A stretch of 29,192 bases of DNA from JAYTQQ01 sp043746635 (GTDB lineage Bacteria > Bdellovibrionota > Bdellovibrionia > Bdellovibrionales > JAMPXM01), in contig JAYTQQ010000289.1 of the NCBI GenBank assembly GCA_043746635.1, positions 1-29,192 of the forward strand, read 5' to 3'. The translations under genes and the position numbers were made by a program. The stretch's first letter is position 1. Each line of letters starts with the position of its first letter. Under the pieces are notes generated by a model. The model made no database searches and had not been told where the DNA came from. It saw nothing but the letters and a program-made list of their open reading frames with translations. This document shows positions 15,721 to 24,329 of the stretch, in pieces.

Positions 15721-17696
15721 GAACTTCGGCACTCGAGAAAAAGGCGACGAGCAAATCCTACAAGCTGTATGTCGCTATCATGGTCACCCTCAATATTTTA
15801 CCCCACTGCTTTGACCTACCTGCTTGGCTGATTATTATCGCCGCAATTTTTATTATTTGGAGCATCCTGAACATTTACCGGAACTTTAAGCTACCCAGCG
15901 TATTGTTCCGAAATATCCTCGTAGCAATCTCTGCAGGCTTCATCTACATGAACTATAAAACTTTCTTTGGACCTGATCCGGCAGCAGCACTCTTCGTTGT
16001 CGTCGCCGCGGTAAAACTCGTCGACTTCACAAAATATCGAGACGGAATGATCGAGATCATTTTGTGCTACTTCCTACTGCTCACCCATCTTTTACATTCT
16101 CAGTCACTCGGCACTACCCTATTTTTCACGGTCGATGTCTTCATCATCACAACTCTCATGCACCAACTCCACAAAAATGATCGCAGACAATCAATGCGCA
16201 CATTCTTACCTTCTCTTAAGATGCTATTTCTGGCGATGCCGATATGGATTTTTCTGTTCTTGGTGTTCCCGAGATTCAGCGCTTCGCTCATGCACGCGAA
16301 GCCTTCGCAGTCTGCCACAGGCTTTTCGGCAAATCTTACACCAGGTTCGATTAGTCAACTCTTACAAAGTGACGAAACGGCCTTTCACGTGAAATTTGAC
16401 CACAGTGTTCGCAACGACGACATGTATTTTCGAGGCGCTATCTTATCTGAAAGCGAGGGCCTTACCTGGAAGAAATCGTTCTCTGATGATAAAACTGATC
16501 TCAAAAATTTTGAACAGAAAAAAGGTCACTCGCAAAACTTCCGTCTGACCAGACAAGAAATCGTGATTGAGCCAAGCTTTCAGCGAGCGCTCTTTACACT
16601 TGATTTTCCGGTCGTGGTTTCTAGTAGCGAAAGCGCTAGAATCACGAAAAAAGAAGGCGAGATTTACGAATTCAAAGAAGCTCGCCAAAGTAGGACGCTT
16701 TATACAGTAGAAAGTTCAAATTCAAATATCGAAAATTTACGGGCCGAAGATCGTGTTCAATATCTGCAGGTCCCAAAAGTTTCACAGAAAGTTTTAGACT
16801 TAGCTCAAGTACTCTCTAAAAATACGACGACGACTCAGCAGAAAATATCAAAGATATTAACCTATTTCTCAAGCCAAAAATTTTATTACACGCTCGAACC
16901 TGGACAAATGCCAGGCGACGGAATGACGACGTTTCTTTTCGATAAAAAAGGCGGCTTTTGCGAACACTACGCTGCGACCCTCTCAACTCTTGCGCGCCTC
17001 ATGGGGATCCCCTCAAGAGTGGTCGTCGGATTTCAGGGTGGTAAGTTTAACGAAATCACCGATTATTTTGTGGTAAAAACGGCAGATGCCCATGCGTGGT
17101 CTGAAGTTTGGTCCGATGAAGAAAACACGTGGGTTCGTGTCGACCCGACGGTGGTGGTTGCTCCGATCCGAATTCGTTATGGAGCCGAAGCTTATCGTGA
17201 AGGCTTAACTCAGTCTTCGTTGCTCGAAGCTCAAAATTCAATGAGCGCGCAAATTAGTACAAATATCTTTTTCGCGATCGATACCGTGACTACTAAGTGG
17301 AATAACTTTCTTCTTAAATACGACTTCGCATATCAAAATAAACTACTCGAAGGTTTGGGCTTTGCGAAATCAAGTCGGCTCACCCTATTTATTTTATTAT
17401 TCGCTGGTCTCGCTGCTCTGACTGCGGCCCTTAAAATCTATTTTTCTTCGCAAAAAGCGAAAGTTGATCCTATCTTAAGTCTCTACCATCTTTTCTGCCG
17501 AAAACTGGAAGCCATCGGGGTGACCCGCAGTCGTACAGAAGGCCCTGAACATTTGATGTCCCGTGCGATAAAAAAATTGCCCGAGCGCCAACAAGCCATC
17601 GAATCAATTTTGAAAAAATTTATCGAAATTCGGTACTTAGGACAAAAAAGTCCAAGTGAAATGAAGTCACTGAGGCAATCAATCCGTAAGTTTTAA
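15717..17696 (+). CDS. TgpA-like membrane transglutaminase (DUF3488-transglutaminase-DUF4129)
   Basis: The 659-residue protein has a polytopic N-terminus (about six hydrophobic segments within residues 15-190), a periplasmic region with a transglutaminase-like core, one late transmembrane segment (LTLFILLFAGLAALTAALKI) and a short cytoplasmic DUF4129-like tail. The Cys-His-Asp triad is complete: C415 in KGGFCEHYAATLSTLARLMG, H459 in DAHAWSEVW and D476 in WVRVDPT. Related TgpA of Pseudomonas is essential and acts at the envelope, but its substrate is not firmly known. It overlaps the DUF58 gene by 4 bases and the opposite-strand dehydrogenase by 4 bases at the stops. Confidence 0.88.
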   Translation: MRTSALEKKATSKSYKLYVAIMVTLNILPHCFDLPAWLIIIAAIFIIWSILNIYRNFKLPSVLFRNILVAISAGFIYMNYKTFFGPDPAAALFVVVAAVKLVDFTKYRDGMIEIILCYFLLLTHLLHSQSLGTTLFFTVDVFIITTLMHQLHKNDRRQSMRTFLPSLKMLFLAMPIWIFLFLVFPRFSASLMHAKPSQSATGFSANLTPGSISQLLQSDETAFHVKFDHSVRNDDMYFRGAILSESEGLTWKKSFSDDKTDLKNFEQKKGHSQNFRLTRQEIVIEPSFQRALFTLDFPVVVSSSESARITKKEGEIYEFKEARQSRTLYTVESSNSNIENLRAEDRVQYLQVPKVSQKVLDLAQVLSKNTTTTQQKISKILTYFSSQKFYYTLEPGQMPGDGMTTFLFDKKGGFCEHYAATLSTLARLMGIPSRVVVGFQGGKFNEITDYFVVKTADAHAWSEVWSDEENTWVRVDPTVVVAPIRIRYGAEAYREGLTQSSLLEAQNSMSAQISTNIFFAIDTVTTKWNNFLLKYDFAYQNKLLEGLGFAKSSRLTLFILLFAGLAALTAALKIYFSSQKAKVDPILSLYHLFCRKLEAIGVTRSRTEGPEHLMSRAIKKLPERQQAIESILKKFIEIRYLGQKSPSEMKSLRQSIRKF

Positions 17697-19375
17697 CTCA
17701 TGAAAATTTGTTTATTCTCTTCAATCCCCGCTGCGCCAATCTCTGATCGAGGAGTGAGATTTTGAGTTGCAAAACGATTCGCGGTCAAAATGCTTACTTT
17801 GTATTTTGAATTCTTGTCGCACCAATCGGCAAACTCCAACATCAATAGCGAACCGGTCACCTGCGCAAAAGCAAACGCGAGATTACGACTTGATGCCTGC
17901 CAAAACTCTTCGCTCGCTTTTTTCTCTGCCTCATCTAAAAAATTCACTAAACTTGCCATTTGGTTTTCGACGGCCTTAAGACCCACCGCCAGTTTCGGAT
18001 TTTTTATCGTGGCCATTGACTTCAAAACGTATTCTTGAAAACACGTAAAACTTTCTCTTTTCGCAAGCACCCGAAGCACATCAAGGCTGAGTACGTTGGT
18101 GGTTCCTTCCCAAATTGCAAAAACCTGAGCGTCCCGTAAAATTTTGGGTAGGCCAGTATCTTCGATGTAACCGGCTCCGCCAAAGGACTCAAGAATTTCA
18201 CTTGCGTGCACGACCGACATTTTTGCGGTAAAAAGTTTAGTGATCGGAGTGAGGAGCCTCAATAAATTTTTATCTGATTCTGAAATTTCGCCACACTCCT
18301 CTCGACCTAACAGCCGAGTCACAAAAAACGTCAGATGAAAGCAGGCTTCGTAGTTACTTTGTAAGTCAGCTAAGACCTGCAGGTGAAGCGGTTGCTCGCT
18401 TAAGAACTTTCCGAAAACTTTTCTTTTAGAAGCGTAACTTCGCGCGAGCGCCAGTGCCCTTGCAGAACAACCGATGGCGCAGACTGAATTATAAATGCGG
18501 GTAATATTCAGCATCGACGCAACTGTCTTTACACCCTGCCCGACTTCTCCGATAAGAATAGCCGGAGTTTCACTCAAGCTTAATTCTGCCGTGGCGAGCC
18601 CTTTGGTTCCGAGTTTATCTTTGAGACGATTGATCTGAATGTTTTTAAGTTTACCAAAAGAATCTCTGAGCTCGACGCAAAAAAGGCTTAAACCTTTGCT
18701 GCCTTCGGGAGAGCCTTCGATGCGCGCGAGTGCGAGTGCCACTTGCGAACCCGCGCCCGAAGAAAACCATTTGTCGCCCGACAAAGTGTAATGGTCTCCA
18801 AATTTTTTCGCCGTGGTCGAAGTCTCAGATACATCGGACCCTCCCGTTCTTTCGGTCATCCATTGGCCTGATGTCCAAAAGTCAGTGCTGCGAGATGTAA
18901 GATGATCAAAGACATGCTTTAGTCCTTCTGGACTTCCGGCGACTTCAATGGCCTTTGCTGCCCCGTCGGTCATGGCGAGCGGGCAACTCACGAAAGCACT
19001 CGATGGATGAAATAAAAAGAGCTTCGCAAACTGATAGGACCTTGAAAAGCTCCCCATTTTTCGCTCGTAACCAATTGCAATCAAACCTTCTTCGGCTGCA
19101 ATTTTTTCAAGAGCCTTCCAGGCTAGTGAAAATTGGAGGTCGTCAATACGAGCGCCCCAAGCGTCAAAGGCAATATGTTGAGGAGGATTGTTCTCGGCTT
19201 GTTGCGATAGTTTCAGCATTTCGCCTGCGGCCCGCTCTCCAAATTTTTGTAAATCGCCAACGACTTCAGCCTGATATTCCTTCGGAAAAGCAAACTCAAC
19301 GTAGGCCCTTAAAAGCCCGTCAGAAGTAAAAGTATTTTCAATTTCGGGGCCTTGCTGAAAAAATGAGCTCATCAT
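17693..19375 (-). CDS. Acyl-CoA dehydrogenase, AidB-like subgroup
   Basis: The 560-residue flavoprotein shows the acyl-CoA dehydrogenase pattern: MTERTGGSDVSET with the flavin-contacting Thr/Ser, LSGDKWFSSGAGSQVAL, KDKLGTKGLATAELSLSE, RIYNSVCAIGCSARALALA, ESFGGAGYIEDTGL and AIWEGTTNVLSLDVLR. The long N-terminal domain and the TERTGGSDV variant resemble AidB more than short fatty-acid dehydrogenases. AidB is linked to protection from alkylation damage in E. coli, but many relatives are simply dehydrogenases; the substrate here is unknown. Two adjacent ATGs (19375 and 19372) follow GGAGG; the second has the better 7-base spacing. No partner beta-oxidation genes are nearby, so it is probably monocistronic. 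Confidence 0.87.
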   Translation of the reverse strand: MMSSFFQQGPEIENTFTSDGLLRAYVEFAFPKEYQAEVVGDLQKFGERAAGEMLKLSQQAENNPPQHIAFDAWGARIDDLQFSLAWKALEKIAAEEGLIAIGYERKMGSFSRSYQFAKLFLFHPSSAFVSCPLAMTDGAAKAIEVAGSPEGLKHVFDHLTSRSTDFWTSGQWMTERTGGSDVSETSTTAKKFGDHYTLSGDKWFSSGAGSQVALALARIEGSPEGSKGLSLFCVELRDSFGKLKNIQINRLKDKLGTKGLATAELSLSETPAILIGEVGQGVKTVASMLNITRIYNSVCAIGCSARALALARSYASKRKVFGKFLSEQPLHLQVLADLQSNYEACFHLTFFVTRLLGREECGEISESDKNLLRLLTPITKLFTAKMSVVHASEILESFGGAGYIEDTGLPKILRDAQVFAIWEGTTNVLSLDVLRVLAKRESFTCFQEYVLKSMATIKNPKLAVGLKAVENQMASLVNFLDEAEKKASEEFWQASSRNLAFAFAQVTGSLLMLEFADWCDKNSKYKVSILTANRFATQNLTPRSEIGAAGIEENKQIFMS

Positions 19376-19527
19376 AGATCCTCCGCTTTTTAGCTTAGCA
19401 TTTGGCTCTCAAATTGCCAGTCAAGTGTACTCCAGAATATGAAAAAAACAGATGCCCTTGTAAAAAATTTGTGGTCTATAACTTGTTTGCAATTAAAGCA
19501 ACACCTTAACAAACGGAGTAAAGCATA

Positions 19528-20181
19528 ATGACTCATTTAAGAATTTTGTCTTTCAGCCTGGCACTTGGTCTCGCCGCTCAACTCGTGACCACTCAAATGG
19601 CTTTCGCTCAAGATGAAAAGCAGCTTACTCAAAAAACCAAACCTAAAGAAACCAGCCCTAAAGGAGATAAAAAAATGGATAAAAACCCAAGCGTCATCAT
19701 TGAAACATCTGAAGGCAAAATCGAAGCTGAACTCAACCACGACAAAGCTCCTATCTCTGTCGATAACTTCATGAAGTATGTCGATGAAGGCTTCTTCAAC
19801 GGAACAATTTTTCACCGTGTAATCAAAAATTTTATGATTCAAGGCGGAGGCTTTGACGAAAAAATGGAGCAAAAGAAAACACACGACCAAATCAAAAACG
19901 AAGCTGCGAATGGTTTAAAAAATGATAAATATACGCTCGCGATGGCCCGCACCGGGGTGGTCGATAGCGCAACCGCTCAGTTCTTTATCAATACAAAGAA
20001 TAATGACTTTTTAAACTACCGTGATGCGACTCAGTCTGGTTTCGGTTACGCCGTTTTCGGGAAAGTAACTTCTGGTCAAGATATCGTTGATAAAATCGAG
20101 GGTGTCGCGACCGGAACAAAGGCCGGCATGGGCGATGTTCCGAATAAAACCGTGACTATCAAGTCGATCAAAAGAAAGTAA
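19528..20181 (+). CDS. Exported cyclophilin-type peptidyl-prolyl isomerase
   Basis: The 217-residue precursor has a signal peptide (LSFSLALGLAAQLVTTQM then AFA, likely cut before QDEK), a Lys-rich linker and a cyclophilin domain from about residue 52. Visible motifs are ETSEGKIEAEL, APISVDNFMKYVDEGFF, the active-site FHRVIKNFMIQGG, TAQFFIN and FGKVTSGQDIVDKIEG. It catalyses cis-trans isomerisation of prolyl bonds and should assist folding in the periplasm. The start at 19528 has GGAG 10 bases upstream. Inside the gene a second strong start exists: AAAGGAG at 19660 with ATG at 19675, exactly where cytoplasmic PpiB-type proteins begin. The DedA-like gene follows 6 bases after the stop. Confidence 0.92.
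   Translation: MTHLRILSFSLALGLAAQLVTTQMAFAQDEKQLTQKTKPKETSPKGDKKMDKNPSVIIETSEGKIEAELNHDKAPISVDNFMKYVDEGFFNGTIFHRVIKNFMIQGGGFDEKMEQKKTHDQIKNEAANGLKNDKYTLAMARTGVVDSATAQFFINTKNNDFLNYRDATQSGFGYAVFGKVTSGQDIVDKIEGVATGTKAGMGDVPNKTVTIKSIKRK
19660..19677 (+). promoter_or_regulatory. Internal ribosome site and ATG within the cyclophilin gene
   Basis: The codons for KGDKK spell AAAGGAGATAAAAAA before an in-frame ATG at 19675, with 9 bases between the SD core and the ATG. Initiation here would give a 168-residue protein without signal peptide, beginning MDKNPSVIIETSEG as cytoplasmic cyclophilins do. Confidence 0.4.
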
Positions 20182-20187
20182 TTTTTC

Positions 20188-20892
20188 TTGGAAGCCTCGA
20201 TCATCCACTTTTTTTCTGAGTATGCTTACCATCCGCTGTGGATTTACGGCGGCATATTTTTCTTTATGATCTTAAGCGCATTCGGATTACCTCTCCCTGA
20301 GGAAGTGGTTCTTGTAAGCGCCGGGCTAGTCGGCTACACATCTCTTCATCCTGATAAATTTCCACCGCCGTTCCCAGGAGCTCCGGTCGTCAACGTCTAC
20401 ATTTTGGCGGCAGCGAGCTTCGTGAGCGTGGTGCTCAGTGATTACCTCATTTATTTTCTTGGACAGCGATACGGCAAGCGCATTCTCCGCGGAAAGTTTT
20501 TCAGCCGCCTTATTAATTCAAGACGACTCGGTAAAATCGAAGACTGGGTAAAAGCTTATGGCTATTTTGCTTGTGTGATTTTCAGATTTACGCCGGGAAT
20601 TCGTTTTCCCGGGCATCTCATGTGCGGCGCTATGGGCCTCAATACCCTTGCCTACCTGGCTGTTGATTCAACGGCTGCGCTCATTTCAGCCCCGACCCAG
20701 GTTTTACTCGCGGCCTTTTACGGCAATGAAATTCTTCACTACTTAAAAGAATTCAAAATATGTGTAATCGTGGCCGGCGTGATTGTTCTTTCTTACATCT
20801 ACATCAAAAAAGTTCGTGAGCGCAAACAAGAGACTCGCTCGATTGACGAGATCACCGAAGACATCGACGCCATTCACAATCAGAATGTTTGA
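20188..20892 (+). CDS. DedA-family membrane protein
   Basis: The 234-residue protein has four to six hydrophobic segments and the DedA signature: FGLPLPEEVVLVSAGLVGY near residue 31, then AAASFVSVVLSDYLIYFLGQRYGK, and the conserved FRFTPGIRFPGHLMCGAMG with the essential Arg/Pro residues. DedA proteins are proton-linked and several are now thought to flip undecaprenyl phosphate or other lipids. It ends in a charged cytoplasmic tail. The start is a TTG at 20188, 6 bases after the cyclophilin stop, without an obvious SD; an ATG 26 codons later would cut the first membrane segment. The 3' end overlaps the convergent methyltransferase gene by 13 bases. Confidence 0.87.
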   Translation: MEASIIHFFSEYAYHPLWIYGGIFFFMILSAFGLPLPEEVVLVSAGLVGYTSLHPDKFPPPFPGAPVVNVYILAAASFVSVVLSDYLIYFLGQRYGKRILRGKFFSRLINSRRLGKIEDWVKAYGYFACVIFRFTPGIRFPGHLMCGAMGLNTLAYLAVDSTAALISAPTQVLLAAFYGNEILHYLKEFKICVIVAGVIVLSYIYIKKVRERKQETRSIDEITEDIDAIHNQNV

Positions 20893-22103
20893 GATTTAAA
20901 TATTACGAATCGTACCTTGATTCCGCCGTTGCGGAATCGAATCTGTTCGATGCGCTTCCAAGATTTAGGAGTCTTGATCTGTGTTTCGGGAGCGTCGTCC
21001 GAAATGAGAAATCCTGCGAGATCGGGTTTCAACTTCTGCTCACACTCTTTAAATAAATTAGAATAGAAATCGGTAATCTTCCCTTCAACTTTAAGGCGCT
21101 TTCCGTAAGGGGGATTAGTGATTACGAGCCGAGAATTTTCACTCGGAAAAGCCTTGAAATTGCCTGCGAATAGATTTCTCTGCGAAACTTCAAATTTCGG
21201 TGCAACCGCAGCTTTAGCGCCAGCTTTAAGACTCTTAAAATTCTCTTTCGTAATTGCGATTGAATCGTCATCTTGATCGAATCCAGAAAGCTTTTTAGTT
21301 TTTAAAATCTGTCGAACGCTCGAGTCAAAACCGTCAGTCTCTAGAGATTTCGAAGATTTATTTTTGATGATGAAGGGCCAGTTTTCAAATACGTAAGTTC
21401 TGAGATCAGAGTCTGAAAAATAATGGTAGGCTTCTAACAAAAAAGTTCCTGACCCCATCATGGGATCAACCAATTCAAAGCTTTCAGAATTTATATCTTC
21501 ACTATGTGCAAACAGGGCGCTCAGTAACGCCGATGCCAAGTTCTCTCGGAGAGGCGCCTCACCAATGAGTTTTCGATAGCCACGCTTATGAAGATGTTCG
21601 CCAGACGTATCGATACTCACCGTACATATATCATCGACAAATCTTAAGAAAATTTTTTGCTCTGGCGGAGTTTTCTTTGGCATATCCGTTTTGATCATTT
21701 TTTCTTTTTTGACTGTACGAAAATATTTTTCAAGCGACTCTTGAGCCGTATCTTCGATTCGCTTTTTAATTGCGAGCCGAGACGTTTCGCTACTGACTTC
21801 GAAACGTATAGGGGTATCTTGAGTCAGAAGATCTTTCCAAGAAATTTTGAGAAGTTTCTTAAACAGTTTCGGAAAATCACTCGCCTTAAAGTCGTCGACC
21901 CTCAACAAAATTCGCGAAGGAATTTTAAGCTTTGCATTGAGCAGAAGGCCGTCGTGGATCTCGCTCTCAAATTCAATTCCGCCGAGATTTTTCTTAATTT
22001 TTGAAATATTTGGATTGGCGCTTTGAAGCTCACTCAGTGCGAGCTCCTCGAGTCCGGGATTCACGATCAGGTAGAATTTAGTAATGAACGCTGGCTCCGG
22101 CAT
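20880..22103 (-). CDS. THUMP-domain class I RNA methyltransferase (RlmL N-half/YpsC-like)
   Basis: The 407-residue protein combines a THUMP-type RNA-binding region (about residues 45-150; KIPSRILLRVDDFKASDF is its start) with an N6-adenine/N2-guanine type methyltransferase domain. SAM motif I is LVDPMMGSGTFLLEA and motif IV is NPPYGKRL, as in RlmL and YpsC, which methylate 23S rRNA. It lacks the second methyltransferase of full-length E. coli RlmL. The ATG at 22103 has no clear SD and overlaps the preceding OMP gene by 26 bases; the frame is open for 30 more codons upstream without conserved sequence. It is the last gene of a five-gene minus-strand run. Confidence 0.85.
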   Translation of the reverse strand: MPEPAFITKFYLIVNPGLEELALSELQSANPNISKIKKNLGGIEFESEIHDGLLLNAKLKIPSRILLRVDDFKASDFPKLFKKLLKISWKDLLTQDTPIRFEVSSETSRLAIKKRIEDTAQESLEKYFRTVKKEKMIKTDMPKKTPPEQKIFLRFVDDICTVSIDTSGEHLHKRGYRKLIGEAPLRENLASALLSALFAHSEDINSESFELVDPMMGSGTFLLEAYHYFSDSDLRTYVFENWPFIIKNKSSKSLETDGFDSSVRQILKTKKLSGFDQDDDSIAITKENFKSLKAGAKAAVAPKFEVSQRNLFAGNFKAFPSENSRLVITNPPYGKRLKVEGKITDFYSNLFKECEQKLKPDLAGFLISDDAPETQIKTPKSWKRIEQIRFRNGGIKVRFVIFKSQTF

Positions 22104-23493
22104 AGACCAAGCTATTATCACGGAACCTCGGGATAAAGCCAGGGTTACTTGCTTCAGCACTACTGCCGAGAAGGTTGGCTCCGCCAAAGACATTTACAAG
22201 TTGATATTGATAATTGAGTTCGGCCATTACGAGCGAGCTTTGATCGTGAAATTCTTCTACCCATTTCAAATCAAAATCAAGCGCCTGGTTCGACTCGCGA
22301 ATGATCGGCTGAACGATTCTAACTTGGCTCGCATCTCGATAGTCAAGCGGGTACGCAAAAATGTGTGTGCCGGGACTTGAGAGACTACCAACTTCGGTGA
22401 CGTCACCACCCGATTGAAAAAGCCCGCTTGCGCCAAACTTCGTAGAATAGACCGAGTTAAAGGGATTCCATTCGAAACCAGGGCTAAACAGCATCTGATT
22501 TGAAAGTACTTGGTACGTCAAATTGCTATCAAAATTTTGGTTTGTTTGGAATTCAGCCAGGCCAGAAAGCCACGCTGAAAAATCTTTAGTGCTGTAGTTC
22601 AGATCGATCGCCGCTAGATGGTGATAAATCACCTTGGGATAAATCGAAACCGGCGCATTGCTGCCGTTTGGCTGAAGCGCCAAGTAACCATCGACGGGCA
22701 AAGCCAGAGTGTTTCGCGGTTTATAAACGTAAGAAATTTTGACCGAGAAAGGTTTTGGATCCCACTGCAAAGCCATTCCTGCCGAAAACTGACCAACGAT
22801 TTTCGAAGTGTCTGGCAACACCAAATTGTAATTAATATCCGCTCTTCCAGAAAAAAGCTGTACATATTTTGCAGGAGGAGAAAACCACGGACTCTGCGAA
22901 TTAATTTGACCGTTAGACAAATTAAATGGAGCGCTCTGCTCAGGGATAAAAAGCGGAGAAGCGTAAAGCAAAAACTTCCAGTCGGTTGTATGGGCGTCGA
23001 AGAATGCACCTGTTAAACCTTGCTCAACCGGCTGCAGATAATTCCATTTGAAGTCTGTTTGCCAAAGTCCCAATTGCCAATACGAATCGAGCTGACTCCA
23101 GTTAAAAAATTTGCGGCCAACACTTACTTCTAAATTGGGTTGATAGTAGCTAACGTAAGCTTCAGGCGCGTAAGCCGTTCCGAAGTCGCGCAGGTTGAGT
23201 GCATAAGTTCCACCGAAGTCGACGTAAGCTTTAAAGTTAGACCAAACACCTTGGGCCTTCGCGCGCAATTTCGCCTCGGTAAAATTGTCGTAACCATTCA
23301 TTTGCCCCGGACTCGCCGAGTATTTCTCATCTTGAATACCGAAATTAATATCGTATTTTTTTGGCGACCTTGGAGGAGCAATTTCTACGCTCGGCAATTC
23401 TAGATTAAGATTGCCGGCCCGAGACGTCTGAAATCCCAAGATCAGAAATAAGAACAATGCCGTTTTGCAAAATCGTGTTGGTTTAAATTGCAT
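22078..23493 (-). CDS. Outer-membrane beta-barrel protein of unknown function
   Basis: The 471-residue precursor has a signal peptide (FCKTALFLFLILGFQTSRA, likely cut before GNLN) and a mature part made of alternating, aromatic-rich strands typical of a large outer-membrane barrel, for example FKAYVDFGGTYALNL, EVSVGRKFFNWSQLDSYW and WKFLLYASPLF. It ends in Tyr (VYAGASVHY), in keeping with a barrel C-terminal signal for BAM insertion. The style recalls substrate-export or uptake barrels of the porin superfamily, but I cannot name a family. The start at 23493 lacks a good SD; it lies 14 bases after the hydrolase gene and overlaps the next gene by 26 bases. Confidence 0.75.
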   Translation of the reverse strand: MQFKPTRFCKTALFLFLILGFQTSRAGNLNLELPSVEIAPPRSPKKYDINFGIQDEKYSASPGQMNGYDNFTEAKLRAKAQGVWSNFKAYVDFGGTYALNLRDFGTAYAPEAYVSYYQPNLEVSVGRKFFNWSQLDSYWQLGLWQTDFKWNYLQPVEQGLTGAFFDAHTTDWKFLLYASPLFIPEQSAPFNLSNGQINSQSPWFSPPAKYVQLFSGRADINYNLVLPDTSKIVGQFSAGMALQWDPKPFSVKISYVYKPRNTLALPVDGYLALQPNGSNAPVSIYPKVIYHHLAAIDLNYSTKDFSAWLSGLAEFQTNQNFDSNLTYQVLSNQMLFSPGFEWNPFNSVYSTKFGASGLFQSGGDVTEVGSLSSPGTHIFAYPLDYRDASQVRIVQPIIRESNQALDFDLKWVEEFHDQSSLVMAELNYQYQLVNVFGGANLLGSSAEASNPGFIPRFRDNSLVYAGASVHY

Positions 23494-23507
23494 CTGTAAA
23501 AAGCTTA

Positions 23508-24329
23508 TCAGTTTTGCGCCGACGCTGCTTTAAAATTCGGAGCAACCAGGCTTTCGTACCAGAGCACGGTCTTTTCAATCACCCAATTGGGATCATCGAG
23601 AGGGATATCATGGCCAGCCCACGGATGAGTAAACATCGGACAATCCCAAGTCTTCTGGATGACATCCGAGCATTGCGGATTCACCATGTGATCTTGAGCG
23701 CTATTTAATAATAAAATCGGAGCTCCAAGTTTCAACCTCGATGGAGCGAAATCCCGAGCCGCCAGAAGCTGTCGTAAAATGGTTGAAATATGAATGGGTC
23801 TAGCAGCAAAAACTTTCGCCCATTTTCTCGCGTGAGTAGAAAACATTCCGCGGTCGTTACTCACCATCTTAACGACTTCACTCTCTCTTGCTAGTGCATC
23901 TTTCTCTTTTAAAACAATTTGTAGAATATGCCGGTAAGACTGCGGCTGAAGCCTTTGCCAGAAAGCCGACCAAGAACCGAAACTTGTATTTATTAAGATT
24001 GCTCCGCTTAAATCTTTTGGATAGTTGGCCATCCAATCGACGGCGATCATTCCGCCGAGGGACGGCGCTAGAATAAAAGTCTTAATCGCGCCAAGCTTCA
24101 TTTTCGTTTTTGTGTACTCAGCTTCGCTCCTCACAAATTCAGACAAGCCTCTCATCGTCATTGGAGAACTCATCGCGAGATTCTCTCCCGTTCCTGGAAG
24201 GTCGACGCACTTTACGAGAATGTGAGGAGCCTTAGATTCAAGTTGCTCAGGAAAATCTCCCCAATGCTTTGATTCTCGTCCTAAGCCCCTCACCAAAATA
24301 AAAAGGGCATCGTACTTTTTATTTTTCAT
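23508..24329 (-). CDS. Alpha/beta hydrolase
   Basis: The 273-residue protein has the alpha/beta-hydrolase layout: oxyanion region LFILVRGLGRESKHW, CVDLPGTGENL, nucleophile elbow LAPSLGGMIAVDW with S90 (A-P-S-L-G rather than the usual GxSxG), acid D213 in NSAQDHMVNP and base H240 in PWAGHDIPLDDP. A complete Ser-Asp-His triad is therefore likely. The substrate is unknown; small esters or lipids are the family average. No signal peptide is present. Its start overlaps the end of the M14 gene by 11 bases, indicating coupled translation. Confidence 0.8.
   Translation of the reverse strand: MKNKKYDALFILVRGLGRESKHWGDFPEQLESKAPHILVKCVDLPGTGENLAMSSPMTMRGLSEFVRSEAEYTKTKMKLGAIKTFILAPSLGGMIAVDWMANYPKDLSGAILINTSFGSWSAFWQRLQPQSYRHILQIVLKEKDALARESEVVKMVSNDRGMFSTHARKWAKVFAARPIHISTILRQLLAARDFAPSRLKLGAPILLLNSAQDHMVNPQCSDVIQKTWDCPMFTHPWAGHDIPLDDPNWVIEKTVLWYESLVAPNFKAASAQN

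Noticed and set aside
22104..22193. 30-codon extension of the THUMP methyltransferase
   Set aside because: It lies in the conserved-looking end of the barrel gene and has no similarity to the family N-terminus.
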